64,000 bases of DNA from Dermatophilaceae bacterium Sec6.4 (GCA_039636865.1 CP144172.1:62001-126000), one strand, 5' to 3'. Positions 20,368 through 30,802 are shown, counted from the first letter of the stretch. The notes: generated from the letters alone by a model not told the origin. Translations and numbers: made by a program.

Positions 20368-21063
20368 TCAGCCTACGTGCCCGTCGGCGGTCGCCGGTCG
20401 CTCGTTGTAGTCACTACAGCGGGGCTGCCCGGACAACTCAGCGACCGCGTCCATGATGTGATCGGTCAACCCACGTCGGGCCCGGCCGGACGGCATGTCG
20501 GCATAGCCGAGCAATGGGTCGATGGGCTTGCCGAACCGGACCGTGAACGGCGCGCGGTGGACACGGTTGTCACCCGGCGGCTGCACCCGGTCGGTGCCGA
20601 CCAGGCCGACCGGCACGACGGGCACGCCAGCAGTAAGTGCCAGGTAGGCAACACCGGTATGGCCACGGTAGAGGCGCCCGTCCCGCGAGCGGGTGCCTTC
20701 GGGGTAGATGCCGAACGCATCCCCCTGAGCCAGCACATCGAGCGCCAGCTGCAACGACTTCGCGGCCGACTGGGCATCATCGCGTTCGATGGGGATCATC
20801 CCCATCGTCTCGAACCACAGCCGCGACGCCGTGCCCTTGACGCCGGTGCCGGTGAAGTAGTCGGACTTGGCCAGGAACCGCACCTGACGCGGTGCCACGA
20901 GCGGGATCACCACGCTGTCGATGAATGAGAGGTGGTTGCTCGCGAGCAGCACGGGACCGTCCAGCGGCACATTGTGAGCGCCCTGCACCTGCGGTCGCAT
21001 GATCAACCGGGTGGCGGGGGCGACCACCGATTTCGCCGCCCGATAGAGAGTGCGGTCAGTCAC
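20368..21063 (-). CDS. 1-acyl-sn-glycerol-3-phosphate acyltransferase (PlsC type)
   Basis: The acyltransferase motif NHLSFID (HX4D type), the substrate motif YPEGTRSRDGRLYRG and GVPVVPVGLVG identify the PlsC family, which acylates lysophosphatidate at the membrane. The frame runs to 21600, but the upstream part is an alternative frame of dnaX. GTG at 21063 has GAGG six bases before it and overlaps the dnaX end by eight bases, giving a normal 231-residue protein. Placement between dnaX and recR is unusual. Confidence 0.9.
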   Translation of the reverse strand: MTDRTLYRAAKSVVAPATRLIMRPQVQGAHNVPLDGPVLLASNHLSFIDSVVIPLVAPRQVRFLAKSDYFTGTGVKGTASRLWFETMGMIPIERDDAQSAAKSLQLALDVLAQGDAFGIYPEGTRSRDGRLYRGHTGVAYLALTAGVPVVPVGLVGTDRVQPPGDNRVHRAPFTVRFGKPIDPLLGYADMPSGRARRGLTDHIMDAVAELSGQPRCSDYNERPATADGHVG

Positions 21064-23398
21064 GGTGATCCTCGATGACCACGCCGCCGAGGATGGAAGC
21101 CACCACAGGGATGCCCACCTCGCCCGCGTCCTCGACGTCCTCGTCGTCGCGGGAACCCTCGTCACCCTCGTAGTCCGCAGGTACGGGCTGAGGCGATTCG
21201 GCTGGATCACCCTGCCGGGCAGCGTCCTGCTCGCCGTTGGACTCCGCTGCAACCGGCGATTCGGGCCCGCGGGCCCACCCCGGAGCCGGCGCCTCGGACG
21301 CGCCCCACCCGCCCGGCTCGACGACCGGGGCGGGACGACGCCGCGCGGGGATGCGCGAGGAACGTCGTGCGGGCGCTGAGTCAGCATCGGAAGTGGTGCC
21401 GGAATCGTTGCCTGCGCCATGGGAGAGGTTGGCGTCCTCCGGACCGGGTGGCGGCACTCTGTGCTCAGCGGGCAACACCTCGTCGACGACATCCCGGGTC
21501 TGCGTGGCCGGGGCAAAATCGCCGGCGCGGTCGGGAACTGTATCTGCGACCTCGGCGGCGGGTCCGACATCGGCGGGGCTCGACAGGTCCGGCGGTGCAC
21601 CTGTGTCGCTGTGCGCGTGGACCGTCACCGTGATGCCCAGAATCTCGTGGACAGCCTGGGCGACGACATCACGATGCGCACTGCGTTCAACGGTCGACGC
21701 GAGCCCGGCGCTGCTCAGTGACAACACCAACCGCGGGGAGTCGTACTCCTGCACCTGGGCGTGCTGGCTGAGCAGAGCCCAGGTCACTCGCCTGATCCGC
21801 GCGATCGCATCGAGCACATCCGGCCAGGCGCGACGTACGGCGTCCGTGTCGACGGAACCGATGCGTGATACACCGCTCGCAGATCCAGTTGCCGGTGCGT
21901 CGGTGCGGCGGTCGTCGGTTGCAGGTCCGTCCGAGGCAGACCCGGATGGGGTGGATTCGGATGGAGTGGGTTCGGCAGCCGACTGCCGTCGCGGGCTGCC
22001 CTCGTCCTCCGCCGGCTCCTCGGTAGCGCCCTTGACGGGCGCGCGATCTGGAATGTCCCGGCCCTGGGAGCGGACTGCGGTCGCATCGTGGTCGGGCTCG
22101 ACGCGTCGCGGCGCGGCAGGTTCAGCAGGCGCTGCGCGTTCGGTAGTGGCGGGTTGCGCGCGGTCCGGCACCGCAGCCGGGGACGAAGCGCTCGGCTGCG
22201 GCGCTGCGGGCTGGACGGGCGCGGCAGTCGGCGAGCCTTCGATGTCCAGCCGACGTTCCACGCGATCCAACCGGGCTGCGTACCCCGCCTCACCCTGGGC
22301 ACCCGGCAGCAGGACCCGTGCGCAGATCAGCTCCAGCTGTAGTCGGGGCGCCGTCGCGCCGGTCATCTCGCTCAGCCCGGCGTTGACGATGGTCGCGGCG
22401 CGGGTCAGCGTTTCGGCTCCGAACGCTGCAGCCTGCTGGCGCATCCGCTCCAGTTGATCCTCTGGCACCCCACGCAGCACCTGAGCGACCCCCTCGGGGA
22501 CGGCAGCGACGATGATCAGATCCCGCAGGCGCTCCAGCAGGTCCTCCACGAACCGTCGCGGATCATGACCTGACTCGATGACCTTGCCGACCTGCCGGAA
22601 GGTTGCTGCGGCGTCGACGGCGGCGAGCGCATCCACGGTGGCGTCGAGTAGCTCGCTGTCGGTAAAGCCCAGCAGCGCCGCCGCACCGGCATAGGTCAGG
22701 CCGCCGGCGTCGGAGCCCGAGATCAACTGATCGAGCACCGACAGCGAGTCGCGCACCGATCCCCCACCCGCGCGGGTGACGAAGGAGAGCACACCGGGCT
22801 CGACCTGAACCTGCTCGGACTCGCAGAGCTGCCCCAGATAGTCGGTGAGGCGTTGTGGCGGCACCAGATGGAACGGGTAGTGGTGGGTACGTGAGCGAAT
22901 GGTGCCGATGACCTTGTCCGGCTCGGTCGTCGCGAAGATGAATTTCACGTGTGGTGGCGGCTCCTCGACGACCTTCAGCAGGGCATTGAAGCCCTGCGTG
23001 GTCACCATATGGGCCTCATCGATGATGTAGATCTTGTAGCGGCTGCTGGCGGGACCGTACGCCGCACGGTCCCGTAGGTCGCGCGCGTCGTCCACCCCAC
23101 CATGGCTGGCCGCATCGATCTCGATCACGTCGATCGTGCCGGCCCCTCCTCGGGCGAGCGCAACACACGAATCACAGGTGCCGCAGGGACTCGAGGTCGG
23201 ACCCTGCTCGCAATTCAGGCAGCGCGCGAGGATGCGGGCACTGGTCGTCTTTCCGCAACCGCGCGGCCCGCTGAAGAGGTAAGCGTGATTGACCCGGTCG
23301 GTCTCCAACGCCCTCATCAGGGGCAGCGTGACGTGCTCCTGACCGATGACGTCGGCGAACGTCTCGGGCCGGTAGCGGCGATAAAGGGCGGTGCTCAC
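21056..23398 (-). CDS. dnaX: DNA polymerase III subunit gamma/tau
   Basis: GTG start, then the conserved STALYRRYRPETFADVIGQ opening. Walker A is GPRGCGKTTSARIL, followed by a zinc site (CLNC, CGTCDSC), Walker B IIDEAH and the sensor FATTEPDKV. The AAA+ clamp-loader core ends near residue 370. The remaining ~400 residues are Pro/Ala/Ser/Asp-rich linker with one folded island (about 515-590; RRAWPDVLDAIARIRR), the tau-type region that contacts polymerase. No slippery A/T run suggesting programmed gamma production was noted. Confidence 0.97.
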   Translation of the reverse strand: MSTALYRRYRPETFADVIGQEHVTLPLMRALETDRVNHAYLFSGPRGCGKTTSARILARCLNCEQGPTSSPCGTCDSCVALARGGAGTIDVIEIDAASHGGVDDARDLRDRAAYGPASSRYKIYIIDEAHMVTTQGFNALLKVVEEPPPHVKFIFATTEPDKVIGTIRSRTHHYPFHLVPPQRLTDYLGQLCESEQVQVEPGVLSFVTRAGGGSVRDSLSVLDQLISGSDAGGLTYAGAAALLGFTDSELLDATVDALAAVDAAATFRQVGKVIESGHDPRRFVEDLLERLRDLIIVAAVPEGVAQVLRGVPEDQLERMRQQAAAFGAETLTRAATIVNAGLSEMTGATAPRLQLELICARVLLPGAQGEAGYAARLDRVERRLDIEGSPTAAPVQPAAPQPSASSPAAVPDRAQPATTERAAPAEPAAPRRVEPDHDATAVRSQGRDIPDRAPVKGATEEPAEDEGSPRRQSAAEPTPSESTPSGSASDGPATDDRRTDAPATGSASGVSRIGSVDTDAVRRAWPDVLDAIARIRRVTWALLSQHAQVQEYDSPRLVLSLSSAGLASTVERSAHRDVVAQAVHEILGITVTVHAHSDTGAPPDLSSPADVGPAAEVADTVPDRAGDFAPATQTRDVVDEVLPAEHRVPPPGPEDANLSHGAGNDSGTTSDADSAPARRSSRIPARRRPAPVVEPGGWGASEAPAPGWARGPESPVAAESNGEQDAARQGDPAESPQPVPADYEGDEGSRDDEDVEDAGEVGIPVVASILGGVVIEDHRD

Positions 23399-23449
23399 GT
23401 GGGCACTCTATTGGTCAGGTCCGTCAGGGACCGTTCCTCGCCGCACCGC

Positions 23450-24205
23450 TCACGACGCTGCGCACCACGTGGCACCGAGGTCGGGGAAGGATTCCGCCAA
23501 GCTCGCTCGTAGTCGGGCCGAGACCGCGGACAGCAGCCGCGACACCTGCATCTGGCTGATGCCCAGTCGTTCGCCGATCTGCTGTTGGGTCAGATCATGG
23601 CCGAAACGCAGCTGGATCAGCAGTCGCTCCCGCGGGGTGAGGGCCCGCAGGCTCTGGGTGAGTGCGAGACGAATCTCCACGGCATCGATCTGCGAGGGCT
23701 GCGGGTCAGCGAGGCGATCACTGATCGAGAGCCCGGTATCTTCGGTGAGCATGCTGTCCAATGACGCGGCCGTGTAGCAGGAGGCGACTTTGCGCGCTTC
23801 GTGCACCAGTTGCACGTCGATGCCCAGGTGATCGGCAACATCACGCGCGGTCGGCACATCGGCCATCGACTGCTCCAACGCACGGGTGGCCAGCACCACA
23901 TCGGTGTAGGTGTCGTAGAGGCCGCGCGGTGGGCGGACGGCCCACCCATGATCGCGGAGATGCCGTTTCAACTCACCGTGGATGGTGGCGCCGGCGTAGG
24001 CGGCGAAGCTGTGACCGAGCTGCGCATCGAAGCGACCGGCGGCCAGGACGAGAGCCACCGCAGCCACCTGCTGCAGGTCCTCCAACTCAATTCCGCGGTG
24101 GGCGTAACGGCGGGCGATGCTGCGGGAGAAGCCGATGTGATCGCGGACCAGGTCGTCCGGCGTTGAGCTGGAAGTAGGGGGTTTACTGACGCATGATGTG
24201 GTCAA
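23450..24205 (-). CDS. RNA polymerase sigma factor of the SigB/SigF/WhiG group
   Basis: Regions 2, 3 and 4 are present: IARRYAHRGIELEDLQQVA (2.1-2.2), YAGATIHGELKRHLRDHGW (2.3-2.4), VADHLGIDVQLV (3) and LTQQQIGERLGISQMQVSRLL (4.2). The wording HLRDHGWAVRPPRGL marks the stress/sporulation-type sigma factors. The start is unsure; TTG at 24205, with GGAAAG twelve bases upstream, would give a normal 251 residues, while the frame stays open to 24364. No anti-sigma gene is adjacent. The small DUF6131 membrane peptide and an orphan response regulator follow. Confidence 0.85.
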   Translation of the reverse strand: MTTSCVSKPPTSSSTPDDLVRDHIGFSRSIARRYAHRGIELEDLQQVAAVALVLAAGRFDAQLGHSFAAYAGATIHGELKRHLRDHGWAVRPPRGLYDTYTDVVLATRALEQSMADVPTARDVADHLGIDVQLVHEARKVASCYTAASLDSMLTEDTGLSISDRLADPQPSQIDAVEIRLALTQSLRALTPRERLLIQLRFGHDLTQQQIGERLGISQMQVSRLLSAVSARLRASLAESFPDLGATWCAAS

Positions 24206-24338
24206 CGCAACAGATTTCTTTCCGTGCGGTGTCGGCCCAGCTGCTCTAGGCCGACATCTTTGGTTGTACTGATCCGGTACTGCACGGGGTGCGCGGCTGG
24301 AGCCGCAGCCCCCCGTGGGTTCTGAGCTCGCCGATCGG

Positions 24339-24485
24339 TTACCAGACCCGTCGCCGAGACCCACCGATCGGCACCAGGTTGATGACTACGCCGATGACGA
24401 GCAGGACGATTCCGACCCAGAGCAGGAACTTCACGCTTGCCACAAGCAGGGCGAGCACGATGAGGATGATGCCAAGAACGATCAT
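24339..24485 (-). CDS. DUF6131-like small membrane protein
   Basis: A 48-residue peptide with two tightly packed hydrophobic helices (MIVLGIILIVLALLV and FLLWVGIVLLVIGVVINLV) and a basic tail GGSRRRVW. Start at 24485 is supported by AGGGAA nine bases upstream; the frame reaching 24542 is not needed. Such peptides are widespread in actinobacteria and often sit near stress-response genes; function unknown. Confidence 0.75.
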   Translation of the reverse strand: MIVLGIILIVLALLVASVKFLLWVGIVLLVIGVVINLVPIGGSRRRVW

Positions 24486-24565
24486 TAGGTTCCCTAAGCA
24501 GTTGATAGAACTCCGATTGACTGGACTACTTGAGGTTTCCACCCTTTGGGGGGCAGCGGTACACC

Positions 24566-24577
24566 CCTAAGGGGGGT
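24566..24577. promoter_or_regulatory. Short palindrome ahead of the LuxR-type regulator
   Basis: CCCCTAAGGGG with flanking bases lies about 12-20 bases before the ATG at 24589, in the intergenic region shared with the divergent DUF6131 peptide. It could be an operator or merely overlap the ribosome site (AAGGGGGG); no evidence separates the two. Confidence 0.3.
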
Positions 24578-24588
24578 TAACGTCAGGC

Positions 24589-25275
24589 ATGGGTGAAATG
24601 TCCGGCGCCGAGCCGAAGAACCAACCGCACCAACCGATTACGGTCGCGCTCGTCGATGATTACGACGTCGTCCTGCTGGGGGTCAAGCAGATCATCGACC
24701 AGTACAGCGACCGCGTCGTGGTGACCGAGATCGACACCAACCGACCTGTCCAGAAGGACGTCGACATCGTGTTGTACGACGCGTTCGCTCAGCCGGAGGC
24801 CGACAAAGATGCGATAGGCGTCCTGCTCGCCAGTTCGCATGCCTCCCGTGTCGTGATCTACACCTGGAATTTCCAAGCAGAACTCATCGAGCAGGCCAGT
24901 GCGCTCGGCGTGCATGGATACCTGTCGAAATCGTTGCCGGCCAGGGACTTCATCACCTCCCTGGAGGCGGTGCACGCGGGTGAGGTCATCGTCAACGGCA
25001 CACCTACGCGGGGCCGCACCATCACCGGCCTGGACTGGCCGGGTCGCGGCGAAGGACTGAGTGACCGCGAGTCAGAGGTGTTGGCGTTGATCACCCAGGG
25101 GTTCAGTAACGCCGAGGTGGCCCGCCGCACATTCCTCAGCCCCAACACCGTGAAGTCCTACATCCGCACGATCTACCGCAAGATCGACGTCTCGAGCCGT
25201 ACCCAGGCGGTCCTGTGGGGCATCGACCATGGCTTCTCCCCCGATCATCACCGGATCGACGGTTGGCGGGTGTGA
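24589..25275 (+). CDS. LuxR/NarL-family response regulator (orphan)
   Basis: An N-terminal receiver with VALVDDYDVV, putative phospho-acceptor Asp in VLYDAF and Lys in LSKSLPARDF, then a LuxR-type helix-turn-helix (LSDRESEVLALITQGFSNAEVARRTFLS, NTVKSYIRTIYRKI). No histidine kinase gene lies beside it. It is divergent from the DUF6131 peptide and close to a stress-type sigma factor. The promoter region holds a CCCCTAAGGGG palindrome shortly before the start, a possible autoregulatory site. Confidence 0.88.
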   Translation: MGEMSGAEPKNQPHQPITVALVDDYDVVLLGVKQIIDQYSDRVVVTEIDTNRPVQKDVDIVLYDAFAQPEADKDAIGVLLASSHASRVVIYTWNFQAELIEQASALGVHGYLSKSLPARDFITSLEAVHAGEVIVNGTPTRGRTITGLDWPGRGEGLSDRESEVLALITQGFSNAEVARRTFLSPNTVKSYIRTIYRKIDVSSRTQAVLWGIDHGFSPDHHRIDGWRV

Positions 25276-25323
25276 CGCCAGCAATCGACGACAGCAGCCG
25301 AACACACCGCCGTCGGACGTAAA

Positions 25324-25412
25324 GGATCCCCCACGCACCTGGAAGAGCACGCCTGCCCTTGCTGCATTCCTGCCCTGGGGGAGTTCGGCGCGGTACCACC
25401 GCGTGGAGGACC
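25324..25412 (-). ncRNA. ffs: Signal recognition particle RNA, small bacterial type
   Basis: Read on the minus strand, the segment contains the conserved SRP domain IV hairpin: CCCCCAGGGCAGGAATG then CAGCAAGGGCAGG. The apical part corresponds to the GGAA tetraloop and the asymmetric Ffh-binding loop. Outer arms pair CCGCGCCGAACTC with the GAGCACGC-type strand. Neighbourhood supports it: actinobacterial ffs genes commonly lie beside tRNA-Ser and dnaX. End coordinates are approximate. Confidence 0.85.
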
Positions 25413-25500
25413 GTGAAACAGTCTAAGACACTCTCGGCCCACGGGCCCAGTTGGACCGATTCACACCCGGACGCTCCGAGCGGGTAACCTCTGCTCGCCT

Positions 25501-25590
25501 GGAGGATTCGCATAGTGGCCTAGTGCGCACGATTGGAAATCGTGTTGGGGATGAAACCCCTCAGGGGTTCAAATCCCCTATCCTCCGCCA
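25501..25590 (+). tRNA. tRNA-Ser(GGA)
   Basis: Acceptor GGAGGAT pairs with ATCCTCC; the anticodon arm CACGA-TTGGAAA-TCGTG gives anticodon GGA. A long variable arm (GGGGATGAAACCCC) marks it as class II, and GGTTCAAATCC is the T-loop. CCA is encoded (25588-25590). It reads UCC/UCU codons. Confidence 0.97.
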
Positions 25591-25749
25591 ATGTTGGACA
25601 GCCGATCCGCGACAGCGGCTCGGCTGTTTCCAATCAGATTCATCATGGGTCGGGAAAGCGGGCGCGCCGCCGCCCACAACAGGGGCTATGCCCGGCACAC
25701 TGGTGGCGCTCGACCTGTTTACTTCAGCCACACACGTCACAGAGGCATC

Positions 25750-26535
25750 ATGCGCACCAGGGGAACCGTCGCCATCGCGGCCGTCGTCGCGACCTGCTCG
25801 CTCCTGGTCGGCTGCAGCGCGCAGCCGGCGCCGGCGAAGAAATCGACGTGCTCGACCGCAGGCCTACCCACCCCGACAGTCACCATCCCGGCGTCGTACA
25901 TCCACCTCAATGTCATCAATGCCTCCAACACCGCCGGGTTGGCGGGCAAGGTGGCCACCGACCTGTCGTGGCGCGGCTTCAAGGTCATCGGTACGTCGAC
26001 CGTATCCGCCGACAACCCCCGCCCGGTTCCCAAGTACGCCGAGATCCGTTACGGCACGGGCGGTTACCAAATCGCGCTGACGCTCGCCGCGCAGGTCGCG
26101 CACGCGACGCTGTACGACGACGGGCGGACCAACCCCTCGATCGACCTGGTGCTCGGCTCGGCCTTCAAACTCACGGCGCTTCCGCCGCCGGCGGCCACAA
26201 CGGTGACCGTCAACGTGTACAACACGACCCCGCGCGCCGGTCTGGCGACCGATGTCGCCAAAGAAATGCGGGCGCGCGGGTTCAAGACCGATCAGGTGGG
26301 CAACGACCCGCTCGGAAGCTTCAACCCCGACCTCATCGCCATCGTGCGCTACGGCGCCAGGGGCGAACCGGCGGCACGACGGGTGGCTTTGTCAGTGGCG
26401 GGCTCAAAACTTGTCCTGGACGGACGGAAGGACACCTCTGTCGACCTGGTGCTGAGCACCAAGTTCAAGGCCCTCGTGCCCGCCGCGCAGGCAACCGCGC
26501 CCGCCATACCCCCACCGAAACGCACCTGTTCCTGA
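25750..26535 (+). CDS. Lipoprotein with two LytR C-terminal (LytR_C) domains
   Basis: ATG 25750 follows AGAGG and opens a signal peptide with lipobox LLVGCSAQ. The mature part repeats one fold twice: VNVYN/LNVINAS...AGLAGKVATDL..RGFKV..., YAEIRYGTGGYQIA and DLVLGSAFK in the first half, and VNVYNTTPRAGLATDV, AIVRYGARGEPAA and DLVLSTKFK in the second. LytR_C domains occur in cell-wall ligases and stand-alone lipoproteins; a peptidoglycan or cell-wall role is inferred. The frame reaching back to the tRNA is not coding. A single-domain relative lies at 30141-30635. Confidence 0.85.
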   Translation: MRTRGTVAIAAVVATCSLLVGCSAQPAPAKKSTCSTAGLPTPTVTIPASYIHLNVINASNTAGLAGKVATDLSWRGFKVIGTSTVSADNPRPVPKYAEIRYGTGGYQIALTLAAQVAHATLYDDGRTNPSIDLVLGSAFKLTALPPPAATTVTVNVYNTTPRAGLATDVAKEMRARGFKTDQVGNDPLGSFNPDLIAIVRYGARGEPAARRVALSVAGSKLVLDGRKDTSVDLVLSTKFKALVPAAQATAPAIPPPKRTCS

Positions 26536-26710
26536 CCTGCTGGGTATCCATGGGGCGCGGTCGCCCGCTTTCAGCACTTTCCCAGAATTTGCTGCATTCG
26601 CACAGCTTCACATCAGGTAATCTGCAGGAATAGCGTGCTGTGACAGCCATTTTCGCCGATATATAGATTACCCAACGGTAACGCCGGGGTCGGGGTGCAC
26701 AGTGTGAAAT

Positions 26711-28171
26711 ATGACGAACACGCCAGTTGCCAAGCCCCGTAGCGGCGGCCTGGAAACTCGATCGATCGACTACGTCCCACTCACCGAGCGGCACGGCAAG
26801 TTGTGGCACCTCGGGCCGTTGTGGTTCATGACCAACGCCCAGATCGCGACGCTCACCGTCGGCCTGGTCAGCATCGAGGGTGGTGCGAGCCTGGACTGGT
26901 CGATCATCGCCATCGTCGTCGGCATCCTCATCGGCACCCTCTTCATGGCTTTCCACTCCGCGCAGGGCCCGCAGCTGGGCCTTCCGCAGATGATCCAGTC
27001 GCGACCACAGTTCGGCTACGTCGGCGCCCTACTGGTCTGGTTGTTCGCGTACGTGCAGTACGCGGGCTTCAACGTCTTCAACACGGTGCTCGCCGGTGAC
27101 TCGGTGCAGCAGAGCACGCACACCTCGTGGCTGAAACCCTGGTACATCATCGTGACGATCATCGCGGCAGTCGTCGCGATCGTGGGGTACGACCTGATCC
27201 ACCGCGCCGAGCAGTTCCTGACCTACGCGATGCTCGTGGTCTTCGGCATCGTCACAGTGATGCTCTTCACGCTGCACTACCCGGCCGGCACCTTCGCGCT
27301 CGGACAGTTCCGCGCGGCGCCCTTCCTCGGCCAGTTCGGGGTCGTGGCGGGTTATCAGATCAGCTGGGCGATCTACGTGTCGGACTATTCCCGTTATCTG
27401 CCGCCGGACGTCACGGTCCGCAGAACCTTCTACTGGACCTACGGCGGGTCAGCGGTCGGCGGCGCGTGGATGATGATCATCGGCGCAGTGCTGTTCGCCT
27501 GGAAGGGCAAGAACTTCAGCGGCAATGCAATTCCCGAGCTCTACCAGGTCGGCAACAAGGTCTTCAACGGCTTCGGCGTGGTTGTCCTGATGCTCGCGGC
27601 GTTGGGGTTGATCTCGGTCATCGCCCTGAACATGTACGGCGGTTCGCTCACCTTGATCAGTGCCGCGGACTCGCTGCGAAAAGTGCGTCCGACCCTGAGT
27701 CTGCGGATCGCCACCGTTGTGCTGACGGCTGTGCTGTCGGTGGTCGGGGCAATTGCTGCATCGGCCAACTTCCTGGGCAACTTCACCGACTTCCTGGACT
27801 TGATCCTCTACCTGTTCATCCCGTGGACGGCAGTCAACCTGGTCGACTACTACGTGGTGCGGCGCGGGCACTACGCGATTACCGAGATCTTCAAACCCCA
27901 GGGCATGTACGGCCGCTGGGGCTGGGCCGGGATCGTGGCCTATCTGGTGGGCTTTGTCGCGATGACACCGTTCTTCGTCGTCGGGACCGTCTACACCGGA
28001 TTTATCGCAAAGGCCATGGGTACGGTCGATATCTCGTTCTTCGTGGGTCTGCCCGTGGCCGGCATCCTCTACTGGCTGTTCACCCGCCACCTCGACATCG
28101 ACGCCGAGATCAAGGTGGCGGATCAGGAGGTGCAGGAGCTGGAGAAGGCAGCACTCGAGGGCACCCTGTGA
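26711..28171 (+). CDS. NCS1-family cytosine/purine permease
   Basis: 486 residues with twelve predicted helices. NCS1 signatures include the N-terminal SIDYVPLTERHGKLWHLGPLWFM, LGLPQMIQSRPQFGY near helix 3 and VAGYQISWAIYVSDYSRYLP around helices 6-7. It imports nucleobases or related heterocycles by cation symport. The acidic cytoplasmic tail (EIKVADQEVQELEKAA) is probably helical. No catabolic partner gene adjoins, so the cargo is open (cytosine, purine, allantoin or hydantoin). Confidence 0.9.
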   Translation: MTNTPVAKPRSGGLETRSIDYVPLTERHGKLWHLGPLWFMTNAQIATLTVGLVSIEGGASLDWSIIAIVVGILIGTLFMAFHSAQGPQLGLPQMIQSRPQFGYVGALLVWLFAYVQYAGFNVFNTVLAGDSVQQSTHTSWLKPWYIIVTIIAAVVAIVGYDLIHRAEQFLTYAMLVVFGIVTVMLFTLHYPAGTFALGQFRAAPFLGQFGVVAGYQISWAIYVSDYSRYLPPDVTVRRTFYWTYGGSAVGGAWMMIIGAVLFAWKGKNFSGNAIPELYQVGNKVFNGFGVVVLMLAALGLISVIALNMYGGSLTLISAADSLRKVRPTLSLRIATVVLTAVLSVVGAIAASANFLGNFTDFLDLILYLFIPWTAVNLVDYYVVRRGHYAITEIFKPQGMYGRWGWAGIVAYLVGFVAMTPFFVVGTVYTGFIAKAMGTVDISFFVGLPVAGILYWLFTRHLDIDAEIKVADQEVQELEKAALEGTL

Positions 28172-28203
28172 GGTCAGCGCTGGTGCCGCCAGCGGTGGTG
28201 AGG

Positions 28204-29778
<1,575 letters not shown>

Positions 29779-29850
29779 AAACGCGACCTTACTTGGCCGA
29801 TGGTCGCGGGCTCCCACGATCGGGGCACTTCCAGCCGTAGCATCGGCGAC

Positions 29851-30144
29851 GTGATCTTCAAGGCTGTCGGGGAGGGCCGCCCCTACCCCCACCACGGGTT
29901 GGAGACACCCGCTGACTGGAGCGCGGTGTCTCCGAGGACTGTGCGTCTGGAACACCTGACCACTACCAAGCGCCACCTGGACCTGGCGTTCGTGCTGGCT
30001 GCGGACTCCACCTTCTACGGCGACATCTTCGCTCACGTCGTGGGATGGAACAGCGAGTTCTATCTCGAAGACGGCCTGCACCGCGCACTCAGAGCGGCAC
30101 TGCAGCAGCGGCCGATCCTGCATGCCCGGGTGCTCATGCTGTGA
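29851..30144 (+). CDS. Conserved actinobacterial small protein, VapB-like antitoxin annotation group
   Basis: The 97-residue product starts at GTG 29851 (VIFKAVGEGRPYPHHG). Conserved landmarks are DWSAVSPRTVRLEHLTTTKRHLDL, STFYGDIFAHVV and EDGLHRALRAALQQRPILHARVL. I recall near-identical actinobacterial proteins labelled VapB-family antitoxins, yet no ribbon-helix-helix or AbrB motif is evident and no PIN toxin is adjacent. Its stop overlaps the GTG of the LytR_C gene (GTGA), so the two are coupled, a pairing I recall from other actinobacteria. True function unknown. Confidence 0.75.
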   Translation: MIFKAVGEGRPYPHHGLETPADWSAVSPRTVRLEHLTTTKRHLDLAFVLAADSTFYGDIFAHVVGWNSEFYLEDGLHRALRAALQQRPILHARVLML

Positions 30145-30635
30145 GCCTCAACGGTCTACAGATCGCCCGCCGGCGCCGTCAGGTCCGCGCCACGATCGTG
30201 CTCGCGCTCGCTGCGCTCCTGGTCACCGTCGGGCTCCTGTTTGCAATCCGTAACATCAACGCGCCGGGTGCGCTCCCATCAGGTTCCGCCACCTCCACCT
30301 GCGCGGCGAAAGCACTGCCGCAGGCGGGGTTCACCTTGAACATCTACAACGCCTCGGGCCCTTCCGGCAGCGCCAGCTCTGTCGCTACCCAGTTCGCGAC
30401 AGGCGGTTTCAAGATCGGCACGGTCAGCAATGACCCCTACAAGCAGAAGATCGACGGGGTTGCGCAAATTCGTTACGGCAAGGGCGGTGAGGCCTTCGCG
30501 AAGCAGTACGTCGAGCGGGCGGTGCCCGGCGCGCAACTCACCCCCGACGGCCGTACCGACAACTCCGTCGACGTGGTGATCGGCAAACAGTTCCGTGCCA
30601 CTGTCGCCAAGACTCCCACCGCGAAGACCTGCTGA
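30141..30635 (+). CDS. LytR_C-domain membrane protein
   Basis: A basic N-terminus (QIARRRRQVR) precedes one transmembrane helix (TIVLALAALLVTVGLLFAI), then a single extracytoplasmic LytR_C domain with FTLNIYNASGPSGSASSVATQF, AQIRYGKGG and DVVIGKQFR. Unlike the copy at 25750 it is anchored by a helix, not a lipid. GTG start overlaps the preceding stop. A cell-envelope role is inferred. Confidence 0.85.
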   Translation: MSLNGLQIARRRRQVRATIVLALAALLVTVGLLFAIRNINAPGALPSGSATSTCAAKALPQAGFTLNIYNASGPSGSASSVATQFATGGFKIGTVSNDPYKQKIDGVAQIRYGKGGEAFAKQYVERAVPGAQLTPDGRTDNSVDVVIGKQFRATVAKTPTAKTC

Positions 30636-30685
30636 TCGCAAAACCCATTTCGCCACCACCGGACGACTCGGGTACTCTCGTCGGC

Positions 30686-30775
30686 GGTGGCGTGTCCGAG
30701 CGGCCTAAGGAGAACGCCTCGAAAGCGTTTGTGGGTGAAAGCCCACCGAGGGTTCAAATCCCTCCGCCACCGCCA
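30686..30775 (+). tRNA. tRNA-Ser(CGA)
   Basis: Acceptor GGTGGCG pairs with CGCCACC; anticodon arm AACGC-CTCGAAA-GCGTT gives anticodon CGA. A long class II variable arm (GTGGGTGAAAGCCCACC) and T-loop GGTTCAAATCC are present; CCA is encoded. It reads UCG codons. Island-like genes follow directly downstream. Confidence 0.97.
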
Positions 30776-30802
30776 GGGGCTGGCGACACAAGTTGTCGGC
30801 CG

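Noticed and set aside
21064..21600. Extension of the PlsC frame into dnaX
   Set aside because: Sequence is a Pro/Arg-rich alternative frame of dnaX; GTG 21063 with GAGG explains the start.
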